NCBI GenBank assembly: GCA_002323515.1
Contig: DCQQ01000009.1
Location: 1,007-6,835 of the forward strand
DNA from: Balneolaceae bacterium UBA1514
GTDB lineage: Bacteria; Bacteroidota; Rhodothermia; Balneolales; Balneolaceae
DNA length: 5,829 bases
Reading direction: 5' to 3'
Below, one piece after another: positions 1 to 5,829 of the stretch. The notes under the pieces are model-generated. The model worked only from the letters and a program-made list of their open reading frames with translations, ran no database searches and was not told the DNA's origin. The number at the start of each line of letters is the position of its first letter. The first letter of the stretch is position 1. The position numbers and the translations under genes were made by a program.

Positions 1-762
1 ACCTGAGATAATAGCTCCAGCATGGCCCATTCGACGGCCAGGAGGCGCTGTTGATCCAGCTATGAAAGCAACGACTGGTTTACTTACATACTCTTTGATG
101 TAAGCAGCTGCTTCTTCTTCAGCAGACCCGCCGATCTCACCAATAAGTACAATAGATTCGGTACCTGGATCATTCTGGAAGAGTTTAACCGCATCTAAGT
201 GTGTGGTTCCAATCACTGGATCTCCGCCAATACCAATAGCCGTGCTTTGACCTAATCCAATTTTTGAAAGCTGATCAACAGCCTCGTATGTGAGCGTGCC
301 TGACCGAGAAATTACTCCGACCGTACCGGGTGCAAAAATATTGCCTGGCATAATGCCAATTTTAGCTTCGCCAGGAGTTATAACACCGGGGCAGTTTGGT
401 CCAATGAGTGTAGCCCCATGACTTTTTACGATTTGTTTGGCGACAATCATATCATTAACAGGAATACCCTCAGTAATACAAATAATTACTTCTATTCCAG
501 CGAAAGCAGCTTCAGTGATTGCATCCGCAGCGAAGGCCGGTGGCACAAAAATGACCGAGGTATTTGCACCTTCGGATTCAACCGCTTCCTTTACGGTATT
601 AAATACGGGTAAGTTTAAATGCTTTTGGCCACCTTTTCCAGGTGTAACACCACCCACAACAGGAGTCCCATAGGCAATCATTTGTTCTGCGTGAAAGGTT
701 CCTTCACTTCCAGTAAAACCTTGTATGATTAATCTAGTTTGTTTGCCAACAAGTACGCTCAT
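1..762 (-). CDS. sucD: Succinyl-CoA synthetase (ADP-forming) alpha subunit, 3' end cut by window edge
   Basis: This is the alpha subunit of succinyl-CoA synthetase, which with the beta subunit SucC interconverts succinyl-CoA and succinate with nucleotide phosphorylation in the cytoplasmic TCA cycle. The visible 254 residues start [10 protein letters not shown]. The N-terminal CoA-binding Rossmann domain carries [10 protein letters not shown] (residues 15-24) and GGVTPGKGG (37-45). The ligase domain carries IGPNCPGVI (120-128) and SRSGTLTYE (152-160). The segment [12 protein letters not shown] (241-252) holds the histidine that is phosphorylated during catalysis, His247, matching His246 of the E. 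coli enzyme. E. coli SucD has 289 residues, so about 35 C-terminal residues lie beyond position 1. The ATG at 762 aligns with the family N-terminus and has no Shine-Dalgarno sequence before it. sucC is not immediately upstream: the next gene upstream is a peptidase, 192 bp away, so sucD is probably transcribed from its own promoter or sucC lies elsewhere. Identification is firm. Confidence 0.98.
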   Translation of the reverse strand, partial: MSVLVGKQTRLIIQGFTGSEGTFHAEQMIAYGTPVVGGVTPGKGGQKHLNLPVFNTVKEAVESEGANTSVIFVPPAFAADAITEAAFAGIEVIICITEGIPVNDMIVAKQIVKSHGATLIGPNCPGVITPGEAKIGIMPGNIFAPGTVGVISRSGTLTYEAVDQLSKIGLGQSTAIGIGGDPVIGTTHLDAVKLFQNDPGTESIVLIGEIGGSAEEEAAAYIKEYVSKPVVAFIAGSTAPPGRRMGHAGAIISG

Positions 763-954
763 GGATATAAAATTTACAGTTTTATTGGGTTATTTGCTTT
801 TTTTCGCCTCTTTATACTACTAACCCTTTTTACAGGCGTTAAATATAGTATGCTTTACACTAAAATGTAGCCCTTATTTTCGATGGAATTGAGTTCTAGT
901 ATCACTTATATCACGGACAGTCTGTGAGTCATCATGAGAGAAAATCAGAGCAGT
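763..954. other. Intergenic region: sucD leader and 3' flank of the S41 peptidase gene
   Basis: This 192-bp non-coding gap lies between two minus-strand genes. It contains the palindrome at 911-927, described separately, and AT-rich sequence nearer sucD. Read on the minus strand, TATATT-like and TATAAA-like stretches occur around 815-845, but neither has a convincing upstream promoter box at the right spacing, so I do not place a promoter. No stem followed by a T-run is visible after the peptidase stop codon, so read-through into sucD cannot be excluded. Confidence 0.5.
911..927. repeat. 17-bp near-perfect palindrome, possible operator
   Basis: The sequence TCACGGACAGTCTGTGA reads as an inverted repeat around a single central A, with 7 of 8 arm positions complementary; the remaining position pairs G with T. 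It lies 28 bp past the peptidase stop codon and about 150 bp upstream of the sucD start. No T-run follows it on either strand, and the one-base centre suits a dimeric DNA-binding protein better than a terminator hairpin. Whether any regulator binds it is unknown, and it may be chance. Confidence 0.35.
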
Positions 955-2049
955 TTAGTTAGCATTTTCATTGATGTATTGTATACTAAAGTCCAACACA
1001 CGGTCGATGCCCAAAGTGGTATCGAGGATTCGTTGCTCTAATACAGAATCTGGTTCTAAACCAATTCCTTCATAGAGGATTTTAGTTAGCGGATCAGCCA
1101 CTTGCCAACGGGGTACTTTTAAGATCCATCCGTTTGCTAATTCTCTGGTCATTGGATTCCCGGATCCACCACCAGTAAACTGACCAACTACGTATACATT
1201 AGGTAAATGGCGTAAGGCAAGTACAAAATCCTCCGCGGCAGAAAACACACTGCGATCGGTGATGATCACAACAGGTTGTTGATAGCTATATTGTTTAGGA
1301 GTTAATTCATTAGAAATCCAACGACTGTATGAGTAGTGATCTGGGCCATTTCTGTATCTAATCCAACGTATACGGGTAGGGCTAGTCATAAATTCTTGTG
1401 CAATAATATGGGCATTTACATCGCTTCCACCTCCATTGGTACGTAAATCTAATATGAGTCCTTTGGTGTCTTTAGTCGATGATGCAATGATCTGAGTCAG
1501 CTCGTTAAAAGGCTTCTCAGGTCCTCTAAAACTTCCCAAGTGTACATATAAAATATCCTGAATACGACCATAGCTGTACACGCCCGATCCATCCTCTTGA
1601 AGCTGGTAGTTTAAATAGTTAGCGAAGATTAGATTCCCACTGTAATCGGTTTGGTACCAATCGTAATATTGATATCTATTAAAGGGACTCTCAAGCACTA
1701 CATGCCCGTCTTTTAGGCGATAAATTATTTGTTCAAGCAAATCAAATAACTCCCCTTGTGTACTTGCGGAGTCTACTAAAGGGCGATAAATCTCGTAGAA
1801 CTGATTCCAATTCACGTTTTTATGTTGGAAATAAGGGTAGTAATCAGAAAATTCCTGCCAAAAATGGTCAAAGACTTCTTCATTTGTAACGGTATCTCGG
1901 GGGCCATCAAACCTGCTCCCCATAAAACTTTCACAAGAAATAAGTCCCCCAAGTAAAATGGTTAGGCACAACAATTCCATGAATTTAATGTCTGAGAATC
2001 CAGTGGATACAAGACCTTGGTGAATCATAATCCCCTTGAACCAATTCAT
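955..2049 (-). CDS. S41-family (tricorn-core type) serine peptidase, predicted lipoprotein
   Basis: The product has 364 residues. The N-terminus has a hydrophobic stretch ending in the lipobox LISC, so Cys39 is the likely lipidated residue and the protein is probably envelope-anchored. Residues about 55-120 match the helical tricorn-core domain that precedes the S41 fold, ending in RLKDGHVVL with the expected catalytic His116. The S41 core follows: GLILDLRTNGGGSD (197-210), the nucleophile motif SVFSAAEDF with Ser270 (267-275), VVGQFTGGGSG (287-297) and EGIGLEPD (327-334), whose glutamate may complete the active site. No PDZ domain is evident, and the Ser/His layout resembles tricorn rather than the Ser/Lys dyad of Tsp/CtpA. 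The natural substrate is unknown. The start at 2049 is favoured by a GGAG 7 nt upstream and by the ATGA overlap with the preceding gene, but it gives a long 38-residue signal peptide. Met24 (1980) would give a short 15-residue one that lacks positive charges. Confidence 0.93.
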   Translation of the reverse strand: MNWFKGIMIHQGLVSTGFSDIKFMELLCLTILLGGLISCESFMGSRFDGPRDTVTNEEVFDHFWQEFSDYYPYFQHKNVNWNQFYEIYRPLVDSASTQGELFDLLEQIIYRLKDGHVVLESPFNRYQYYDWYQTDYSGNLIFANYLNYQLQEDGSGVYSYGRIQDILYVHLGSFRGPEKPFNELTQIIASSTKDTKGLILDLRTNGGGSDVNAHIIAQEFMTSPTRIRWIRYRNGPDHYSYSRWISNELTPKQYSYQQPVVIITDRSVFSAAEDFVLALRHLPNVYVVGQFTGGGSGNPMTRELANGWILKVPRWQVADPLTKILYEGIGLEPDSVLEQRILDTTLGIDRVLDFSIQYINENAN

Positions 2050-2837
2050 AAATATACTCCAAAACCTAACTGAATGGTACTACTTTTAAAGACCTGTGGA
2101 AAGGGAATTCTATGGTATTTATGGGTAATAAATACGACATAGTTGTTTTCTTTTACTTGTGATTTAGGAGACCACTCAAGCTCCCATTGCCATTGTCCGA
2201 GGCTTGCTATGGGGCTCCATTGGCCTGTTTTAAGGATATTTCCAAACGTGGGCTGTTCATTAAATAGTTCTTCAGGGTCAAAAACACTGTAGCCCGGTCT
2301 AAGGGTATATTGTAGCACCGGTAGGTTCAACGTCCATGTTATGGGGAGGGCTTGGTTAAGAAAATAATTACTTGAAATAAGAAGTGGAATACGAATGGCT
2401 CCGAATCCACTTTTCCTTCCATTGTATGCGTTAGATTCCATAAAGAAGAAGGACTCAATTTGAAGCAATTGGGCTTCTAATCCACTGTGGATATTCAGCT
2501 TGGGGAAAAACGGAGTAGCTGGAAGTTCAGAATGCAAGAAAAAACTAAGACTGCGACTGTCCCAATAATTATTATGCCGGTTACTTAGACGTGAACGCCC
2601 GGTTTCCAAAGCGATGGTAGACGAGCGGGTTTCCTTGGTCCAATTATACCCTAGATGCCATTTGAGACCATTTCCCTCGTAGCTTTGATACGAAACAAGT
2701 GGATCCGCGATTTGGGAGTTCATCAACCCGAGATGAACAGACCATTGCGCGTTAGTTACCGTACTCAAAAAAAAGAATAAACCTAAGATCAATAATGATT
2801 GAAGCGCTAGTTTTAGGGATGCTAAATAGGATAACAT
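2046..2837 (-). CDS. Exported hypothetical protein, possible outer-membrane beta-barrel
   Basis: I do not recognise a named family. From the ATG at 2837 the product has 263 residues. It begins with a clear signal peptide: a Lys-containing start, then a hydrophobic run (LLILGLFFFL), then TVTNA before Gln, so cleavage after about residue 30 would leave an N-terminal Gln. The mature part is rich in Trp, Tyr and Phe. It shows alternating polar/hydrophobic segments such as WHLGYNW, ITWTLNLPVLQYTL and WQWELEWS, separated by polar turns, and it ends in IQLGFGVYL, resembling the last strand of an outer-membrane barrel. That reading is inference from composition and pattern. The frame also opens from a TTG at 2858, but that would put seven polar/acidic residues before the signal peptide, so ATG 2837 is preferred. 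The last four bases overlap the S41 peptidase gene downstream, making a likely two-gene operon and suggesting that the two envelope proteins are made together. Confidence 0.75.
   Translation of the reverse strand: MLSYLASLKLALQSLLILGLFFFLSTVTNAQWSVHLGLMNSQIADPLVSYQSYEGNGLKWHLGYNWTKETRSSTIALETGRSRLSNRHNNYWDSRSLSFFLHSELPATPFFPKLNIHSGLEAQLLQIESFFFMESNAYNGRKSGFGAIRIPLLISSNYFLNQALPITWTLNLPVLQYTLRPGYSVFDPEELFNEQPTFGNILKTGQWSPIASLGQWQWELEWSPKSQVKENNYVVFITHKYHRIPFPQVFKSSTIQLGFGVYL
2057..2060 (-). promoter_or_regulatory. Shine-Dalgarno sequence of the S41 peptidase gene
   Basis: On the minus strand GGAG lies 7 nt before the ATG at 2049, inside the last codons of the upstream gene. It is the only well-spaced Shine-Dalgarno match before any start in the window. 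Together with the ATGA stop/start overlap it favours 2049 over the internal Met codons at 2028 and 1980, and suggests translational coupling to the preceding gene. Confidence 0.55.
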
Positions 2838-2864
2838 GAATACTACTTCTTGATGCAAATGAGT

Positions 2865-2894
2865 CAGTGGTAAGATATTTGGAAGATTTTCAAA
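2865..2894 (-). promoter_or_regulatory. Weak candidate promoter for the exported-protein/peptidase operon
   Basis: On the minus strand TTTG (2894-2891) is followed after 18 nt by TACCACTG (2872-2865). The Bacteroidota housekeeping promoter is known as TTTG, about 19-21 nt, then TAnnTTTG; here the second box matches at four of six defined positions. Transcription would begin near 2860, leaving a leader of about 20 nt before the ATG at 2837. The match is partial and could be chance. Confidence 0.3.
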
Positions 2895-2900
2895 ATACTT

Positions 2901-2917
2901 CGAAAAATATATTTTCG
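2901..2917. promoter_or_regulatory. AT-rich inverted repeat in the dnaG upstream region
   Basis: CGAAAA (2901-2906) and TTTTCG (2912-2917) form a 6-bp inverted repeat around ATATA, in the gap between the divergent exported-protein gene and dnaG. The plus-strand TATATTTTC at 2908-2916 inside it resembles a -7/-10 box and would put a dnaG transcript start about 25 nt before the ATG, but I see no matching upstream box at proper spacing. It could be promoter, operator or simple AT-rich sequence. Confidence 0.25.
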
Positions 2918-2946
2918 CCTTGCCTTTAAACTCCTATTTTTAAGGT

Positions 2947-5079
2947 ATGATAAGTGATACTAAAAAAGAAGAAATTCGGGACGCAGCTGATATTGTGGAG
3001 GTGGTCTCCGATTATGTTAAGTTAAAGCGCTCGGGGAGTGGTTTTACTGGGTTATGTCCATATCATAATGAAAAAACCCCATCCTTTCATGTGAACCCTC
3101 GACTAGGGATATTCAAATGTTTTGGTTGTGGAGAATCTGGAGATGTATTCAAATTCATCATGGATCAGGGAGGACTCAAGTTCAATGAGGCGCTACGCAC
3201 ATTAGCGGATCGTTTTGGAGTGTACCTACCTCAAGAGCAAAGTAGTTATGAGGAGCAGGTATTTGAGCAGGAAAAAGAAGGCATTTTGCATGCATTGAAG
3301 TTTGCGGGTGTATTCTTTTATCGTTCGCTTATGGAGTTGGATGAGGCGCAAAAGGCTAGAAGTTATTTAGAACAACGGGGCTATGGCAGCGACATTATTA
3401 AGCAATTCGGACTTGGGTATGCACCTAGTTCAGGACAGGCTTTGATCGATGCAGCGCAGCAGGCTGGAATTGATCCGATGTATTTGTTAGGAGGCGACTT
3501 AATTAAGCAGCGCACAGAATCTGAGGGAATGTTTGATACTTTCAGAGGGCGTTTGATGTTCCCCATTTTTAACCCTACGGGCAAAGTGATCGCCTTTGCG
3601 GGAAGAGTATTAGGCAATGAAAAAACGGCCAAATACATTAATTCTACCCAAACTAAGGTGTACAACAAAAGTGAGGTGGTGTACGGAGTTAATTTTTCAA
3701 AGAATCAAATTCGTAAAAACAAAGAAATGATTCTGGTAGAAGGGTACACGGATGTAATAAGTTTGCACCAACATGAAATAGATAATGTAGTTTCTAGTTC
3801 TGGCACGGCCTTAACACCTGGGCAGCTGCGTACTTTACATCGTTTTGGAGATACCTTAACCATGATCTATGATTCGGATGCGGCTGGGCAGAATGCGATG
3901 AAAAAAGGAATTTTACTTGCGTTGGAAGAGGGGCTAGAGGTAAAGTTACTGGAACTGCCCGATGGAGAAGATCCGGATTCTTTTGTAAAACAGTTTGGGA
4001 AAGAATCTTTTAATGATATTAAGCATAAGAAAACCCAAGATTTTGTAGATTTTTTGTTAGCTAAGGCGGCAACGGAAGGGCGTTTGGAGGCGCCTATTTC
4101 ATTAGCTAGAGTGATTAATGAACTTATTGAAGCTGTTGCACATATACCAGATACCATTCAGCGGCAGGTGTACATTCAGCATTTACATCAAAAGACACAG
4201 AAATATCGAAAGGGTACAGATCGTGAACTTTTCCAAGAGTTAGATCGAGCACTTCGTGAACGGGCGGTTCAAAAAAAGCGAGCACAACAGCGCCAGCGAA
4301 ATCAAGAAACTAGAAATAGACAAGGCAGAAATCAAAAAGCTTCTAATCGTTTCGATGATATGGAAGGAGGCGGTGAATTAGGAAGAACGGTGCCAGATGC
4401 GTCGGAATATGGTCACCCTGTTTACAGTGATGAAGATGCAGGGCGGTATGCAGAGTTGGATCCAAGGGGATTTGGTGGGGATGGATTTCGGACTGCAGCC
4501 ATTAAACAAGTGCTAAAGCCTCATTATGAAAAGGAGTTAATTCGGATTATGATAAGTTTTGGACGCGATATGGTGGGTTATGTGGGCGGTTTAGCCAATG
4601 ATAAGCTTTTCGAAGTCCAGGAATTACGATTATTCTATTTGGATATTATAGAGCGGTATAAAGCCGAGGAATCATTTGGGATAGAATATTATAGTAGACA
4701 ACAGTCCCCGTACCCAGAACTGGTAGGGGATATATTTTTAGAAATTCATACTGCCTCTACACGTCATCACGAAAAAACAGGCATTGAATTTAAAAAAGAC
4801 AAAGACCCTTATAGGAGTGTTAAAGATTGCCTGAAAGCTCTGGAAATTAATTATTACAAACGAAAACGAGCGGAGTTGGCAGGGCGATTCAAATCCGCAG
4901 ATACACAAGAGAAAAAGGAAATAGTGGCACTTCAAAGTGAAATTCAAAAGAAAATCACCGATCGTGAGCAACGAGATTCTGCGGAGTTATATCCCGATCC
5001 GGTTGGTAAAAAAGGGGAAAGCCTGAGTCCAAAGAGTTTTCATTATGTGATGAAAAAAGATCGTAAAAAAAAGGATTAG
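2947..5079 (+). CDS. dnaG: DNA primase
   Basis: DnaG makes the short RNA primers for lagging-strand replication and acts with the replicative helicase DnaB. The 710-residue product is complete. The N-terminal CHC2 zinc ribbon has ligands Cys37, His40, Cys58 and Cys61 (CPYH, then CFGC). The primase core includes GRLMFPIFNPTGKVIAFAGR (201-220) and KYINSTQTKVYNKS (229-242). The Toprim metal site has Glu265 in VEGYTDV and Asp309/Asp311 in YDSDAAG. Residues about 436-515 form a hydrophilic, Gln/Arg/Asn-rich then Gly/Asp/Glu-rich linker. From about 516 a helical C-terminal region (KELIRIMISFG, then a Lys/Glu-rich end) is placed like the helicase-interaction domain. It is longer than E. coli DnaG (581 residues), the extra length lying mainly in the linker and C-terminal part. 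The ATG at 2947 fits the family N-terminus; AAGG sits only 1-2 nt before it, too close to be a normal ribosome-binding site. It is the only plus-strand gene here, divergent from the operon on its left and convergent with the DUF4159 gene. Confidence 0.99.
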   Translation: MISDTKKEEIRDAADIVEVVSDYVKLKRSGSGFTGLCPYHNEKTPSFHVNPRLGIFKCFGCGESGDVFKFIMDQGGLKFNEALRTLADRFGVYLPQEQSSYEEQVFEQEKEGILHALKFAGVFFYRSLMELDEAQKARSYLEQRGYGSDIIKQFGLGYAPSSGQALIDAAQQAGIDPMYLLGGDLIKQRTESEGMFDTFRGRLMFPIFNPTGKVIAFAGRVLGNEKTAKYINSTQTKVYNKSEVVYGVNFSKNQIRKNKEMILVEGYTDVISLHQHEIDNVVSSSGTALTPGQLRTLHRFGDTLTMIYDSDAAGQNAMKKGILLALEEGLEVKLLELPDGEDPDSFVKQFGKESFNDIKHKKTQDFVDFLLAKAATEGRLEAPISLARVINELIEAVAHIPDTIQRQVYIQHLHQKTQKYRKGTDRELFQELDRALRERAVQKKRAQQRQRNQETRNRQGRNQKASNRFDDMEGGGELGRTVPDASEYGHPVYSDEDAGRYAELDPRGFGGDGFRTAAIKQVLKPHYEKELIRIMISFGRDMVGYVGGLANDKLFEVQELRLFYLDIIERYKAEESFGIEYYSRQQSPYPELVGDIFLEIHTASTRHHEKTGIEFKKDKDPYRSVKDCLKALEINYYKRKRAELAGRFKSADTQEKKEIVALQSEIQKKITDREQRDSAELYPDPVGKKGESLSPKSFHYVMKKDRKKKD

Positions 5080-5190
5080 GTAATTACGGCCAATTGTGGG
5101 TACACGTACATCGCCTGTTTATTTTAATCTTGTTGGCTCAGAAAAGTGCCTAAAGATTTATGTTTGGTTACTCGATAATGGCATTAGAAC
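5080..5190. other. Convergent intergenic gap with no clear terminator
   Basis: This 111-bp gap separates the ends of dnaG and the DUF4159 gene, which are transcribed toward each other. A T-rich stretch at about 5117-5131 is not preceded by a convincing GC-rich stem. A short TTAG/CTAA inverted repeat at 5184-5194 overlaps the DUF4159 stop codon. No small ORF is evident. Termination here may be Rho-dependent or use a weak hairpin I cannot establish by eye. Confidence 0.5.
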
Positions 5191-5829
5191 CTAAGGTGCG
5201 GCGCTCAGGGCATACACCAGTATATTAGCACCCATTCGTAGAGCTTGAGTTCGCTTATCTTCTGGGGTGTTATGAATGGCTGGATCTGCCCAACCATCAG
5301 CTAAGTTAGATTCAAAGGTGTATACCAACACTAATCTCCCATCGAGAAATAATCCGAAGGTTCTGGGCGCTTGATTGTCGTGCTCATGTATTTTTGGGAC
5401 GCCTGTTGGAAAAGTAAAAACTTGATTGAATACCGGGTGAGCAAATGGGAGTTCAATTAATTCTTCTTCTGGAAAGGTTTCGGCAATGAGCGCCCGAAAG
5501 GAAGCATCTAGTCCGTAGTCATCATCCACGTACAAAAAACCACCCTGCTTCAAATATCGCCGAAGATTTCTTCGCTCGCTCGCATTACTAGCGATGGTTC
5601 CATGTCCCGTTAGGAAGGCAAATGGATATTGGAATAAATCGGCACTTCCCAAGTCCACGTCTCTATATCGCATAGATAAGCCAAATGGAACACTTTCTGC
5701 AGTGAAGCGCAAAAGGTTAGTCAATGAAGAAGGATCGTTGTACCAATCTCCTCCACCGCGATATTTTATTCGAGCTATTTGCACATCATCCGGATTTGTT
5801 TGAGCATGCAGATAGCTGTAATAGGGATT
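5191..5829 (-). CDS. DUF4159 domain-containing protein, 5' end cut by window edge
   Basis: The visible part is 212 residues plus a TAG stop. The frame stays open to the right edge, so the true start and the probable signal peptide lie beyond 5829. A GTG at 5784 could be called as a start, but the 15 residues before it (NPYYSYLHAQTNPDD, then V) are in frame and stop-free, and the domain begins right at this point. Family-like features are IARIKYRGGGDWYNDPSSLTNLL (visible 18-40), FLTGHG (72-77), the glycine/aspartate-rich GGFLYVDDDYG (96-106), ELPFAHPVFN (126-135) and ADGWADP (177-183). DUF4159 proteins are common in Bacteroidota and some other bacteria. The region resembles the class I glutamine-amidotransferase-like flavodoxin fold, but no catalytic Cys-His-Glu triad is seen, so enzymatic function is not supported. 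The biochemical role is unknown, and the visible neighbours (dnaG, convergent) do not reveal it. Confidence 0.92.
   Translation of the reverse strand, partial: NPYYSYLHAQTNPDDVQIARIKYRGGGDWYNDPSSLTNLLRFTAESVPFGLSMRYRDVDLGSADLFQYPFAFLTGHGTIASNASERRNLRRYLKQGGFLYVDDDYGLDASFRALIAETFPEEELIELPFAHPVFNQVFTFPTGVPKIHEHDNQAPRTFGLFLDGRLVLVYTFESNLADGWADPAIHNTPEDKRTQALRMGANILVYALSAAP

Noticed and set aside
418..673. Two short plus-strand ORFs (418-612 and 437-673)
   Set aside because: Both lie wholly inside sucD on the opposite strand, whose protein is highly conserved; their translations look like antisense shadows.
805..838. CGCCT/AGGCG inverted repeat in the sucD leader
   Set aside because: The arms are only 5 bp with a 24-nt loop and no T-run or conserved riboswitch-like elements, so it is compatible with chance.
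2837..2858. TTG at 2858 as start of the exported protein
   Set aside because: It adds seven residues (MHQEVVF) ahead of a normal signal peptide, while the ATG at 2837 gives a standard one.
2935..2942. TATTTTTA just before dnaG as a -7 promoter box
   Set aside because: It is so close to the ATG that transcription would start at or inside the coding region.
3381..4157. Minus-strand ORFs at 3381-3668 and 3867-4157
   Set aside because: They are antisense to the conserved primase core and Toprim region, with no family resemblance.
4738..4971. Minus-strand 77-residue ORF with hydrophobic Phe/Leu-rich start
   Set aside because: It is antisense to the dnaG C-terminal region; the Phe/Leu richness is what Lys/Glu-rich codons give when read backwards.
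5594..5803. Plus-strand 69-residue ORF
   Set aside because: It overlaps the DUF4159 coding sequence on the other strand and shows no independent coding evidence.
1..5829. Possible defence, mobile or phage-derived system
   Set aside because: No transposase, integrase, direct-repeat array, tRNA or phage gene is visible, and all five genes are housekeeping or envelope/unknown chromosomal types.

Overview
The window looks like ordinary chromosomal DNA from a bacterium of the Bacteroidota/Rhodothermota/Balneolota (FCB) group. Three things support this. A signal peptide ends in Ala-Gln, in the style of Bacteroidota exported proteins. A DUF4159 protein and a lipoprotein of the tricorn-like S41 peptidase type are present. 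Most genes start without a Shine-Dalgarno sequence. The placement is inference from protein style; no 16S or ribosomal marker is in the window.

Layout, left to right. (1) 1-762, minus strand: most of sucD, the alpha subunit of succinyl-CoA synthetase, cut by the left edge just after its active-site histidine. (2) 763-954: a 192-bp gap holding the sucD leader and a 17-bp near-perfect palindrome. (3) 955-2837, minus strand: a tight two-gene operon. Upstream is an unrecognised exported protein that may be an outer-membrane beta-barrel. It overlaps by 4 bp (ATGA) a tricorn-type S41 peptidase with a lipoprotein signal. (4) 2838-2946: a divergent promoter region. (5) 2947-5079, plus strand: complete dnaG, the replication primase, with an unusually long hydrophilic linker before its helicase-binding end. 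(6) 5080-5190: a convergent gap with no clear terminator. (7) 5191-5829, minus strand: the C-terminal 212 residues of a DUF4159 protein, open through the right edge.

sucD (TCA cycle) and dnaG (replication) are core housekeeping genes. The peptidase/exported-protein pair and the DUF4159 gene are envelope or unknown-function genes beside them, and nothing visible ties them to either core gene. I see no mobile element, CRISPR array, RNA gene, phage gene or defence system. The least explained part is the two-gene secreted pair at 955-2837, which I consider a modest lead rather than a new system.
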